A DNA stretch of 64,000 nucleotides from Ilex aquifolium (lineage: Eukaryota > Streptophyta > Magnoliopsida > Aquifoliales > Aquifoliaceae). Below the pieces are notes generated by a model. That model was not told the DNA's origin and searched no databases. It was given only the letters and a program-made list of their open reading frames with translations. The position numbers were made by a program, and so were the translations under genes. Each line of letters opens with the position of its first letter. Within the stretch, counting starts at the first letter, position 1. The stretch is taken from NCBI GenBank assembly GCA_951799425.1, contig OX637391.1, positions 10,240,551 to 10,304,550 of the forward strand. Reading direction: 5' to 3'. Shown here piece by piece: positions 1 through 11,038 of the stretch.

Positions 1-223
1 AGTAAACAATACGTAATTCTATGAGACTTTGATATAGGGTTCCTCTTGAATAATCGTGGATAATTGAATTCGTGCAATATATAAATTGTGTATAAGTCAT
101 ATTTATATCGGCTTATTTATTCGCCCGGTTAATAGCTCTACTCAAATTGGTGAACATGTATCAATTTTGGAGCGAAGGTGCATGATTGTCAACTTAACTA
201 AAGGGTTAGGGGAGTACACTTAC
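1..223 (-). other. Start of the CYP81-like P450 intron (continues past window edge)
   Basis: On the minus strand the first P450 exon ends at 224 and is followed by a good donor (gtaagt at 223-218). The remaining bases to the window edge are AT-rich with no coding similarity, so they are read as the 5' part of the single intron. Exon 2, with the heme-binding Cys, must lie to the left of the window. Confidence 0.7.
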
Positions 224-1108
224 CATAATAAGCCCTTTGATAATTTGATCGGTGTAGTATTCTGGTTGTGATTGTTGCAGAGAAAGCAAATGACTGATCA
301 TGGTGTTTCTACTATTCATATCACGTCTGTTCTCATCAATTAGACCCTGTAAAAACATGTCCATCTTCTCACTAAGCTTCGCTAAATTCTTCTCTAAACC
401 CTTGTAATCAATCCACCGTAAAACCGGCAAGAAATCTCCTGGATTCGATGCACCGGCGTATCGGACTACCTCCCTTACGAGGCCCCGAAAATGCTTCGCC
501 TCCTCATTGCCCCCGTCTTGTCCAAAGTATCGCTTTCCTGAAATCATCCTCATAATCACATTGAATGACATCTCCGATAATTTTGACCTCAAATCAACCT
601 TCGCGAAACCACCATTGACTGAATTTTGATGCAGATAGTATAGTAATCGCTTGATTTCGTCTTGTCGAATTGATAAGAACATGTTGAGACGGCTGGCGGA
701 GAAAATTTCGAGTGTGCTGAGTCGTCGGAGATTGCGCCAGTGGTCGCCGTAGGGGGATCCAGAAATGGTGGTGTAGTTGTAATCTATGTACTTGCCGCTT
801 GTGAAACGAGGACGGTTGGCGAGAACGACGTCGTTCGTGGTGAAACACTCCTCCGCCGCCGCCGACGAAGACACAACAACAACTAATCGGGTTCCGAATC
901 GGAGAGATATGATTGGGCCAGCTCTCTCTGAAAGCTTGTGGAAGGTTCTGTGAAGAGGTTGTTTCAGGAGGTGGAGATGACCTATAACCGGAAGCGCCGG
1001 TACTGGGCTCGGTGGGAGGTTCCGGCTTTTTTCCGACGAGAACTTGAAAGCTAGAAAGAGGAGGACGAGAAGGAGAGAGAGGAACGTGTATAACCAGGTG
1101 AGTTCCAT
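224..1108 (-). CDS. Cytochrome P450, CYP81-like, exon 1 (partial gene)
   Basis: Exon 1 encodes 295 residues of a microsomal plant P450. The start chosen is the Met of MELTWLYTF at 1108; an in-frame upstream extension to 1213 lacks P450 character. Residues 1-25 form the N-terminal membrane anchor. A proline hinge PPSPVPALPVIGHLHLL (about 31-48) follows, and the C-helix WRNLRR (about 128-133) has the expected heme-propionate Trp/Arg. The exon ends at GLIM with a phase-0 donor gtaagt, the conserved intron position of the CYP81 family. No stop or frameshift is seen. CYP81 enzymes hydroxylate isoflavones, lignans, glucosinolate precursors and xenobiotics; substrate cannot be told from exon 1. The I-helix, ExxR and Cys motifs are outside the window, so integrity of the full gene is unknown. 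A broken sister copy lies about 4.8 kb to the right on the same strand. Confidence 0.88.
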
Positions 1109-1330
1109 TGTTTGCTTGAATCGAATTGAGTTTTGGAGCTGTGAATTTTTGAAGAATATTAATGGCGGATACTTATAGCGGGTGAGGATTGTATAGCAAT
1201 TCTGAATGGACAAGACCTTGGTTGGTCTTCATAGAGTTTTCTCATTGTTCTGCTTGAATGGTCACTAGTGGGGTTGCAACCGTTGCATCATGCATGAGGT
1301 TAATTATGTCCCATTTTTATTTATTTTTAG
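1109..1330. other. Presumed promoter region of the P450, 222 bp
   Basis: Sequence between the P450 start codon and the first transposon terminus. It is the only upstream DNA not occupied by a repeat. No confident TATA box or named cis element could be assigned. Confidence 0.4.
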
Positions 1331-2871
1331 ATAAATTACACCAATAGTCCTTGAAGTTTATTATTTGTTGAACTTTGATATTTAAAATTTTAATTTTTTT
1401 AATTTCATCCTCGAAGTTTACACATTGGACCAATGTAGTCCCTCATCCTAAATGCTGTCTAAATCAATAACGAAAAACCATCGTATGTTTAACAAGTGAC
1501 TACAATTAAGGATAATTTTGTTACTGCCCAACAATCTCTATATCCAAACCCAAAGAGAGAGAACCTCTTTGTGAGAGACAATTGTTGGTCGTAGTGGTAG
1601 GTAGCAACATGGTAGGAATGAAAAATATAAATATTAGGGTAAATCACATCAATGGCCCTTAAACTTTAGTCTTTATTTTAAATTGCCCCCTCAACTTTAA
1701 TTTTTTTTAAATTTACCCCTTGAACTATTTAATTCATTTTAATCAACAACTTCCGTTAGATTCAAGCATTAGGGGGGGATGAAACCCTAACGTGAATTGC
1801 AGATAAAAATTGATGGAGGGCATTTTCGGTATTTCATGTGGGGATGAAATCCTAATGTCATTATTCTTTATTTTCTTCCCTCGACTGTCCGAACCTCTAT
1901 CGTTTTCCCTCCCCTTCGCCAATGTACCTTGAAGCTACCTAGTGGAGAAAACCACCAGAAATTGATGTCGGCCACATCATTGAAGAGCAATCGATTTTTG
2001 CTTGCTCTCCCCCGATTTCCCCTTGAGCCCTAATAATTCTCCTCATCTCTTCATCTTCTTCGGAATCCATTGTCACACCCACTTGAAATTGACGCCACTT
2101 GAATTGACGTCACCATAACAGCGCAAATCATGCCACCATAGCATCATCGAATTCTTGTACGCCACCCAAATCGATGCCACGACAACCCACCTTAGCTTGA
2201 ATTTTTTATCAATTAGAGTACTCGAAGAGATATTTTGTGGGTTGATGTTCACTATAATTTAGAGTGAATTTCAATGGATTTGGATTCATGGATTCATCAA
2301 ATCACTATAATTACTGAGTTTTTCTTCTGTAAAAATCTTCTAGTGGGTTTTTTAAAATCTTAGTAGTGATCCTTGTCAGTGATGGTCATCGTCGATTTCA
2401 GGTAATGGACCACTGAAGAAGATGAAGTTCACTATACATAACACCTGAAATACCGAAAATGCCCTCCACTAACTTCCATTTACAGTTCACCTTAGGGTTT
2501 CATCCTCACTTAACTACTGAATCTAACGAAAGATGCTGATTAAAATGAATTAAATAATTCAGGGGGTAAATTAAAAAAATAAAAGTTGAGGGAGCAATTT
2601 AAAATAAAGACTAAAGGTCAGGGGTCATTTATGTAGTTTATCCGAAATATATGATATATATATATTACATTATGTGGTGAAAAAATTGTCCTTAATTGCA
2701 GTTACGTGCATATCACGTGACGATTTACCGTTATTGATTTGGATTTGCAGTTAGGATGAGGGACTAGATTGGTCCAATGTGTGAACTTCGGGGATTGAAT
2801 TGACAAACTTAAAATTTTGATGACTAAAGTTCAACAAATGATGAACCTCGGGGATCATTGGTGTAATTTAT
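1331..2871. mobile_element. Long-TIR non-autonomous DNA element (outer of two nested)
   Basis: About 185 bp at the left end (1331-1515, beginning ataaattacaccaatagtcc) returns as an inverted, diverged copy at the right end (2690-2871, ending attggtgtaatttat). The arms share blocks such as cacattggaccaat and ccctcatccta. No transposase ORF lies between them. Long TIRs without coding capacity fit a MULE-like or foldback element; the target duplication is obscured by TTATT-rich flanks, so the superfamily is open. Confidence 0.7.
1639..2643. mobile_element. Second long-TIR element nested inside the outer one
   Basis: Arms of about 200 bp (1639-1840 and 2437-2643) are inverted copies, sharing ctttagtctttattttaaat, gagggcattttcggtatttc and a gatgaaaccctaa block. 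The element sits almost centrally in the outer element. The loop at 1860-2430 has no ORF of note. The ends (ggtaaatcacatcaatgg and relatives) resemble the outer family but are a distinct sequence family. Confidence 0.65.
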
Positions 2872-3498
2872 TATTATTATTTTTTTTATAATGTATCCGA
2901 GTTGTCATCTTTCGTCATGATATATCAATATTATACAAATTTGAGTGGTTATCAAACACGAATAATTTAAGTTTAACATTAAAAAATATTTAAGTGGCAT
3001 CTTAAAATGTATGAATGTTTATTTATTTTTCATTCCTAATCTTGAATTGTATGAAGTATTAGGGCATGTTTGTTTGGGGGATTAAATATGGGTGGTATTG
3101 GAAATGTATTCCTTACATTTTCAATACTAATGGAAATTAATACTAGTAATATAAAGTATTTCAATTCCCTCCTATGTTTGTTTATTCAATAGGTACTATT
3201 GGTGGGTCCCACAAACAACCATCTATTCTATCACATCTTATATAACAAATATATTATTTTACCCTTTATATCATTCTAGCATCACCATAATTCTACGGTA
3301 TCAGAAACTAGGTCCGCAAATTAAATCAATTTTTTAAGTTTTAATGGCATTAGTCATTAATATGTGTCTGGACAAAGCTAGTTACTGAAGGGTAGAAAGT
3401 CTTGGGGTCCAATTATGATACAAAAAACCTTTTAGTACCAGTTTATGTTTTTTGTCTAATAAAAACATAATATATACAAATTTATTGAACAATGCTAT

Positions 3499-3642
3499 TG
3501 AGATCTAATTTACTGATATAATTTATTGACCTAATTCACTGTAAGTTTTGAATTGACTGTAGGCCTCATCAAATATTGAAACTCAGTATTAATTCAATAA
3601 TTCCTATGAAGCCACATCATTATATCAGTAAATTAGATCAAA
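3499..3642. repeat. Short inverted-repeat (MITE-like) sequence
   Basis: The left arm agatctaatttactgatata and right arm tatatcagtaaattagatc are inverted copies about 140 bp apart. The size and structure fit a small MITE; no target duplication was defined. Confidence 0.45.
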
Positions 3643-3981
3643 TTTTTATATCCACACATCATTAACTAAAATTCATAAATTTTCAATTGATTTGGATAAG
3701 GTACCAGAACCTTATCCGAAAGTTGGGGCAGTGGATGTTGTTGATTTAAGATGCTATGGTAGATGCATGTGAGTCCTTGATATAGACTTCAGCTCAGAGC
3801 GGGTGAATCCTGTCTTTTCTGAACCAACTCATTTCCTGTTAGTTCGACTTAAATTGTTAAAAAAAGAAAGATTTACCACACAACAACAAACACATTAAGC
3901 TTAAGCTACATATGATTATTCCCTGTCTCAATATACATATGAAGAGGTTGGACTTGTAGTTACCAAGCCAAGGTTATATCT

Positions 3982-4200
3982 ATTTTAGAAATATATTACG
4001 ACCTCAAGTCTAGAAATAAATTTTAGAAATTGATATATGACTATTTATCACTTATCTTCTCATATTTCATTGAGACAATTCTTACGCCAAGGCTAGATCA
4101 CGAGCTCGAGTCTAGAAATTAATTTCAGAAATAAATATATGACTATTTATCACCTATCTTCTCATATCTCGTTGAGACAATTCTTACGCCAAGGTTAGAT
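3982..4200. repeat. Tandem duplication, about 102-bp period, two copies
   Basis: Two adjacent copies share tatatgactatttatcac, tatcttctcatat and gagacaattcttacgccaag with scattered substitutions. The block ctatttatca starts at 4041 and again at 4143. There is no coding content. Confidence 0.7.
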
Positions 4201-4844
4201 TTTTGGAGGGTTTGGTAGTAAAGTGATAATAGAAAAAGATAATAAATTTTGTGCACTGTACGGGATGTTCACTAGTATTTACTTTATTTATATATACTAG
4301 CAATGCACTACATGTGTTATACGTGAATAATTTTCGTACAAAAAACTTAATAAAGTGTTAGGTATATGTGTACTTGAATTAAATATCATCTTAAATTTAT
4401 TAAACTTAATATTTCATTGCTCATACTTTATTATATAATTATGAAAACTTTATATATTTCATAGATTTGTTATTCTATTTATAAGAAAAAAGATTAAAAA
4501 ATAGTTAGAGTTTTTTTTTTTTTTTTTTTAGAATTTTGTGATTTAGAGTGTTTTTTAGTGATGTTTGAAAAATAATTTTTTATGAAATTCATTTGATTAG
4601 GATTCCGCATATAATTCATTGAATAAAATAAAATTAATTGTCAATATACTAATCATATTTAAAACTTTACTAAAATTAGGAATTAGTCAGGTATATTCGG
4701 ATAAAATTTAATATACTACTTCATAGTATATATTATAAAGCATATTAAAAATAAATTACAATCTATTTTCACACAATTTTAATACAACTTGGAAAGCTTA
4801 CTATAATTGAAGAATTATGCTGATGTAATATAAATTGATTTTAA

Positions 4845-4848
<4 letters not shown>

Positions 4849-4888
<40 letters not shown>

Positions 4889-5012
4889 GTGTGTGTGTGT
4901 GTGTGTGTGTGACTTTTTTTATTTTAAAAATTAAAGGGTTAAACTTTTCAATAAAAAATGAATATATATATATATTTTGTGTGTGTGTGTGCGCGCGCGC
5001 GTGTGCGTGTAG
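4849..5012. repeat. Compound microsatellites (AT)n(TG)n and (AT)n(TG)n(CG)n
   Basis: Two adjacent compound dinucleotide tracts, an AT run passing into a TG run at about 4850-4911 and another with TG and CG at about 4963-5010. The overlapping small ORFs are translations of these repeats. Confidence 0.95.
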
Positions 5013-5404
5013 GCACAATGTTATCTTTGCATATGAAATGAGTAATATTAGATTGATTGAATTTTTGAACAATTTATTGAAAATTATAATAGTGCATAAT
5101 TTTTTGTAGGTAGTATAGTTAATCAAATTTTTTTATAGAAATTGATATTTATATATGGAGACTAGATCAGTAAAAAAGATGTTAGAAATAATTTGGAGAT
5201 TTAAATACATAAGGATGTGATGATTATTTTTATATTTAATTATAGAAGGATAGAGTGGTCTTTTCAATTTTTTATGAGGGTGAAATAGTAAATAAAAAAT
5301 TTGTCATGTTAAGGTACTTTTATTAGTAATATATATATAGATTAAATGCCAATATTTCTCTCTTTCTCGCCATAAATTCTAATACAAGACTTGCATGTGT
5401 AACT

Positions 5405-5907
5405 ATTGGTCCGTTTGGTAGGGTGAATGAAAAAATAGAATGATGAAAATGAGAGTGATATACTTCATATTCTTCAAGGGAGGAATCATTCCTTTCCTTA
5501 TTTGTGTTTGGTAAGAGGGATGGAAAGTAGGAAGGATTGATTTTTTATTTTTTTTAGTAAAATTGGAAAAATATTTTTTTTATATTTTTTTTAGAAAAAG
5601 TATAAATATATATTTTACCGTTGTATCTATATGTGAAATTAATGTATACATAATATATAATTGATAAATATGATATACGTATATATAAAAGGATATATAG
5701 ATAAATAATATATATTTCAACATACATAATTAGCTTTCCATCCAATTTTTTCCCAATTTTGCAAGAATTGATTTTGGTGAGTTAGAAAGAAAACTAATTC
5801 ATCCACTTTTTCTTCCTTACAAAAAATGATATTTTTTTAATCCCTCTAACTTTCGGTCTTTTCAACATTCTATCCTTTCATTTTTCCATCGTATCAAACG
5901 AAACATA
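5405..5907. mobile_element. MITE with imperfect TIRs, inserted at the P450 relic's 3' end
   Basis: The left end (ttggtccgtttggtagggtg, 5405 on) and the right end (inverted, tatcctttcatttttccatc followed by gtatcaaacgaaacataa) are diverged inverted copies, both continuing into a tagaatg block. The interior is AT-rich and non-coding. The ends resemble common plant hAT/PIF-like MITEs beginning GGTCCGTTTGGTA. Its right terminus supplies the stop codon of the neighbouring P450 relic. The target duplication was not resolved. Confidence 0.6.
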
Positions 5908-6572
5908 ATTTTTGTGGCAAAGAGAAAAGAAACACAGCATCGAGTATGAAACTTTCCCCCCATAACACTATAAGCAAACTACGAAAAAACTTGGTCATGA
6001 TGCTGCTCGCTTTACTTACGGCCTCCAATGGCACCACCTTGGGCATACTGAGACCTTTCCCTTCAGCCAAATCGACCTCCTCCTCGCTAATCCTTTCCCA
6101 ATCAAAGCATTGGATCAGCAACCCCAAAGTCAAACGCACCACACGTTGACCGACTCCGGCACCAGGACAGGACCTCCTTCCCATCCCAAATGGCATAAAT
6201 TTGTGCTCCGATACTTCCCCACCTTCGAACCTCTCAGGCTTAAAGCTTGTTGGGTCATCCCACACTTTCAGGTCCCTGTGAATCGCCCACACATTATCTA
6301 ATATGATTGTGCCACGTTTCGATCCTACAATCCTCCGATGATTCGTGGGGTATTAGCAGTGGTCCGGTTGAGAACAGCCGGAAGGTCCCGGAAATGATGT
6401 GTTGAAGGTAATGTAAGTTGGACAAATCTAGTTCATTAATCAAACGATCTTGTCCGACTTGAGTGTCCAATTAAACTTGGGCCTTCTTCAAAATCACTGG
6501 ATGGTTGAATAAGAGGGACAATGCCCATTCTATTGGCACCGATGTAGTGTCTGTGCCCCCAAATATCACGAC
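5894..6572 (-). pseudogene. CYP81-like P450 exon 2 relic
   Basis: The region reads as a P450 second exon. The acceptor tgtgcag before 6572 leads into VVIFGGTDTTSVPIEWA (I-helix oxygen-binding motif), then PERF and [16 protein letters not shown] with the heme-ligand Cys. It is broken: an in-frame TAA at 6473-6471, a small deletion plus frameshift before [15 protein letters not shown] near 6312, and the K-helix ExxR Glu replaced (GTFR). The C-terminus runs past the normal family end to a TGA at 5896-5894 inside a MITE terminus. No matching exon 1 lies upstream (above 6580), so this is an unlinked 3' half of a sister copy to the P450 at the left edge. Confidence 0.88.
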
Positions 6573-6870
6573 CTGCACACATTAACATTTATGTGTAGGA
6601 CAAAGTTTGTAACTAGTCACCAATGTTCTACAATGTTTCAACTTCTGATCAAACTTTTTTCTATATTAAAAATAAAAAATAAAAAAAGTGAGTGAGCCTA
6701 GCCCATAATTATGTTGGGAATAGAACATCACCCTTGAAGTTAACAAAACTAGGGGTGCAATTTGGGTAGATCAACTTGGACAGACCCAACAAAAATAGTG
6801 TTAGGGTCGAGTTTTTTGGGTTAGGATTAGAGTTAGGGTTGAAAAGTTTCAACCTGAATTGAATTTAAGT

Positions 6871-7268
6871 TAGGGGCGGCTCAAGACAATTTAAGGCCTA
6901 AAGCGAAAACACTAAATGATGTATTTTTTATTTTTAATGTTAATTTAAAAAAAAATTAATTTATTTTTTTATATGAGAGAGACACAGAATAATGGTGTGT
7001 TAGTATTATCGAGAAAGAGGTTTCAACTTTTGTTTTTGTTTTTTATGAGAGATAATGAGTTTTAAATTTCGACTTTTGTTTTAGATTTTTATTTTTTTTT
7101 AACCAGAGAGAGAGAAAGAATGAGTGAGAATAAATATAAGTTGACTTTTGAATACTTTTGAATACTTTTATTTTTTATTTTTTTTAACTTCTGATTTTTA
7201 TGTTTTTAAATATAGATTGAATTATGAGTCCAAATTATTTCAATAAAAATTTAGAGGCCGGCCCCTAT
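6871..7268. mobile_element. Possible small hAT-type MITE nested in the larger element
   Basis: The left end taggggcggctcaagac and the inverted right end (gaggccggcccctata) are related G-rich termini, a common plant hAT type. Another related terminus (gttgggtcggtcctga) lies near 8640, so the true right edge could be there. No clean target duplication was found. Confidence 0.35.
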
Positions 7269-8953
7269 ATGTGGATTTATTTGGTAATAAGTCTATGAAG
7301 GAAACTTATTTGGGAATAAGTCTATTTTTATCTCCATTGTCCAAAATATTCTCGGTAGCTATATTTAATTAAAAAAAAATTAAAAATTAATAACTCCTAA
7401 ATTTTTAGGAGTTTGACTAATATTGACATTCTCTCTTTCTCTCATATCTATCTATATTCACACACACATATATTAACATTAAAAATAAAAAATGGTAACA
7501 TTTAAAAATAAAAAATAGAAACATTTAAACACAAAAAATAATAACATTCAAAAACACAAAATTATTAACATTGAATATTAATATTTAAAAAAATAACAGT
7601 AGTAACATGTTCAACAAAAATAATAACGAGCTCAAGAAAAAAAATAGTAACATGGAATATTCAAACACAAAAAATAATAATATTTTTAAATAAATAGTAA
7701 CATATAATCGGTACCAATACTACTACATAGAGAGCAACCTCAGGTTCCGAAAAAAAAAAAAACCCAAACACCAACAAACTACTACATAAGCCACCTCTCT
7801 CTCTGTATCTCTCCCTCTCTTCCCTCTCCTGACTATGGAGTTTTTTTTTTTTTTTGGTGCTCTTATCTGACTATGGAGTTCTTAGATGAAGAAAGCAGAC
7901 TCATATTCCTCTTCCAAATCTCGCTCGTTACGTCAATCTTCTCAACTCTCACCCCAATTCGAATGAATCTCTCCACAAACCCGCCCTCTTCATCTCTCTT
8001 TTTCTTGCCTCACTCTTTTTCACTCTCTCTCATTTTCCTCCGCACACACATACACATACACACACACACACACTTATTTCAACTGGACACTTGAGGATTT
8101 GATATGAGAGAGGTTTCCGCCGTAGTGACGATGCCAAAATGTCTACTAGAGTTTCAGACGAAGGGGAAAGAGTCACCAGAACTGGAGTTTCAAACGACCT
8201 GTGCCTTTCCGGTGATGAGTGTGAAACTTGAAGACATAGCCTGCTCCCTTATGAAGGGGGCGTTCGCTGGCCACAGAGATAGATTTTATTGGTATATCTC
8301 CATTGACATTGAATTGAGAGATAATAATTTTCAATATAGAAAATTAATTTAAACTACTTTCAAGGAAGGGAATTTTAGAGTTTTAAAAAAGTAGTGGACT
8401 TAACTACTTGTTAGCAAGATTAAAAATTGACTTATCTCTAAATAAGTTTCTTTGACGGACTAAACTTATTATAAATCCCTTAAGGAGAACCCAAACTCAA
8501 TTTTCACTTAAAATTTTGATTGGACTTATTTTTTTAGGGCTTAAATTTTTTGTGGGCTAGTAATATACCTTAAATTATAGGGCATTCTAAAATTTTGGCC
8601 CTAAAGCCTAGGTTTTATTTTTCATATAGTTGGGTCGGTCCTGATTTAGGCAAGGCTCAAGTTAAGAGCTTGGGTTCACGGGTTTAACCCGAACCCAATC
8701 TAAAATGATGAAATCGGACTCAACTCGAACCCAACCCAAGTTCAACCGAAATTCTTGTTTTATATTTCTATAAACAATGTAAAAATAAAATATAAATACA
8801 TCTATTGTAATTATTATTATTTAAAGGGGGAGTGAAACATGATTTATAAGGACTATAGATGATGAAAAATGTTTACACAATTGATGTGGGATAAATAAAA
8901 AAGGCAAAATAAAGACAAGAATTTGTCATCATACATCGGATGGATAACTCAAA

Positions 8954-8980
8954 TGACGTCACCCCTCCCCCTATATAAAG
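8954..8980 (+). promoter_or_regulatory. Promoter-like cluster: TGACGTCA plus TATATAAAG
   Basis: A palindromic bZIP-type site TGACGTCA (8954-8961) stands just upstream of a consensus TATA box (TATATAAAG, 8972-8980), separated by a C-rich spacer. This arrangement is typical of strong plant or retroelement promoters. No ORF of substance follows, so it may be a remnant of an inserted LTR-type or pararetroviral-type promoter inside the hAT-like element. Confidence 0.4.
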
Positions 8981-9267
8981 AAGGCTCACCCTTACACTCT
9001 TAGTAAGTTATCTTGATGGGCTTCATCTTAGAAAGTCATGTAAGCCTATGCAGTAGTCCAACATTGGGCAAATGACCACACCTAATTTAAGATTATTGTT
9101 CATTGGGCCCGAATTGGGTAGCCCGATTTCAACCCGAGCTTGCCCGAAGTCAACTCGGACAGTACTTGAGTTGAGGTAGAGTTAAGGTTAGGGTTGAAGA
9201 TTGTATACTTAGGGTTGAATTAGTGTTGATCCCTCAACCCATCCAACCCGCCCAAGTTGCACCCCAA

Positions 9268-9725
9268 AACGAAACTTATGTTTGCTAATTCTATCAAATT
9301 TATGGTTATTGCGTCTAACGAAACATTGCTTCCAAATGCCTTCTCTCTTATTTATCAAACTTAAATCTATATCAAATGCTCAATTTCTTCGTCCTACTAC
9401 TTCATCTTCTTCTCTCTATGCTTATAACATACATAGATCCTTGATGTCTATCCTCTCTTTATAGACAATTCTTTCTTTTCGTTCTCACACATATGTAAGC
9501 CGCCAAATGGTTTATATTTTTGGATTGGAAATTAAGATGATGTTAAAATTTGTGGATGACTCATATTCATTAGTTTCCAAAATTCAATGGCAAGTGGACT
9601 AGTAGAACAAGAATACTAGTTTTTTTCAGTATGTGCAACATATCGAGTATGTTCAACATGGGTATCTATAATATAAAACAAGGTAGGCTTCTAATGGTGT
9701 GTATTGCACAATTAAACAGAGCTTA
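9268..9725. other. Unassigned spacer between hAT-like element and old Tat copy
   Basis: No repeat terminus or coding similarity was recognised. The short ORFs here have no domain character. Confidence 0.5.
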
Positions 9726-10298
9726 TGATCTTTAAGGATTGTGGGTCATTGAATGGCTCAGTCGGAGGTCCTAGGCTCTTAAGACTTGAGCAAGGAAAAT
9801 GGGGGATTGTACACAGAGAGTTTATAGTAGTTCACCAGCTTAGGAGCTCAGCTAATCCACTCTCAAGTGAGTCTCTTGCTCCTGGGGATGATTTTATTGA
9901 TAAAGGGGGAAAGATTATGCAAAGTATTTGCTTAAGTTAGCTGTCTGTCTTTTGTGATGGATATGCCTCTTATTTATAGTTGATCTAGGGTCTTGTCCGA
10001 TCTCCAGCATGATCCTTGCCTCCTTCTTGTAACGGTTACGCCTATTATGTAATGGTCATGGATAGCGTTGAGGCGGTTGCGACTTCCTTGCCCAAATATA
10101 AAACGGTTACGATTTGTTTGTGGCACTTGGGTGGAAGCCAGTTGTCATCCTTGTTATTCTTATGGGGGTGTCGTTGCTGGGCGGAGAGGTTCTGACCTCA
10201 TCATCTGCTGGTTATCTGTGATGAGCTAATTGATTCAAGCTTGGATGGCCTGAGCTGAACGCCCGAGCTCAACCTTAGGCATATTTTGGGAATCATCA
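9726..10298 (-). repeat. 3' LTR of the degenerate Tat copy
   Basis: It ends in atcatca next to gttgcccccta, like the LTR/polypurine junction of the complete element. It shares the block of the type tagtggttcaccggctgatg and 'tccactctc...ctcttgctcctg' with that LTR. The left boundary (TG at 9726) is an estimate; no second LTR or target duplication is available. Confidence 0.65.
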
Positions 10299-11038
10299 GT
10301 TGCCCCCTAGTCCTCAGCTAGGTAGGATTTTCCTGACCTGGCTGGGGCTGATCTGTGTTGTTGCGAGAGAGGTCTACCTGACCTTTGGTAGGTCACACGT
10401 GATGGGACATTTCCAATTTTTTTCAACGACGCAGACAGATGGGGAATCTTTTGTGCCTCGTTTGTCATGCACATTCGTTCATCTTGCATCGTGTGTCCAA
10501 CCATACGTGCACATTAAATGAGCCCGCAGGCTAAATCGTCTTTGCTATTACTCTGAATCATTTCAGTGTTATTTCTTAGATATCATTCCCTCTATCTTTT
10601 TCTCTCTCTGTCTTCGGTGTTCATTGTCTTCTTCCTCTTGGTTACCCAGATTGATTTGGTGAGTGCACAGAGTTTGTTTCAGAAGCCTTCTTGAAGCTTT
10701 TTCTATTCGTCTCTCAAGTTCTCCTTGGGTTATTGGTTGTCGACTGTCCTTACTGAGGTACCCCCTCTGCCTTGCTTTTTCCCTTTTTCTGCTTGGGTTT
10801 TTGCTAGCCCTGGATTTCATGTATTCAAGGTGGTTTATCCATTTCGGGACTTTTCACGTTTGTTATTTCAGAAGTTGAGGTCGTTTCTTGTCTTCTCTTC
10901 CTCTCTTCTTAGATCCCTTCATTACCGCTAGGGTTTTTCTTTGGCCGTTGAAGTCTTGATCCCCGAGCTCTTGAGGACTATTTCTCAAACGTCCTTTCAC
11001 TTTACGCTTCTTTTAACCTTCCTTTCTCCTATCCCATT

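Larger units (their letters stand above)
2872..5404. other. AT-rich intergenic DNA with MITE debris
   Basis: No gene is seen. The stretch starting gggcatgtttgtttgggg near 3064 resembles the edge of a plant MITE, but its partner end was not found. The small ORFs here are chance frames in AT-rich or microsatellite DNA. Confidence 0.6.
6750..9267. mobile_element. hAT-like non-autonomous element, 2.5 kb
   Basis: The left end taggggtgcaatttgggt and the inverted right end (cccaagttgcaccccaa) are near-matching termini. They are flanked by 8-bp duplications AACAAAAC (6742-6749) and AACGAAAC (9268-9275), one mismatch apart. Subterminal DNA on both sides is rich in GGGTT/AACCC motifs. An 8-bp duplication is the hAT hallmark. 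No hAT transposase is encoded; the interior appears to have collected further insertions. Confidence 0.6.

Noticed and set aside
4815-5126. ORFs of 74-103 codons on both strands
   Set aside because: They are translations of AT/TG/CG microsatellites.
206-6572. One P450 gene with a 5-6 kb intron joining 224-1108 and 5894-6572
   Set aside because: On the minus strand the exon-2-like sequence lies upstream of exon 1, so the order is wrong. They belong to two different copies.
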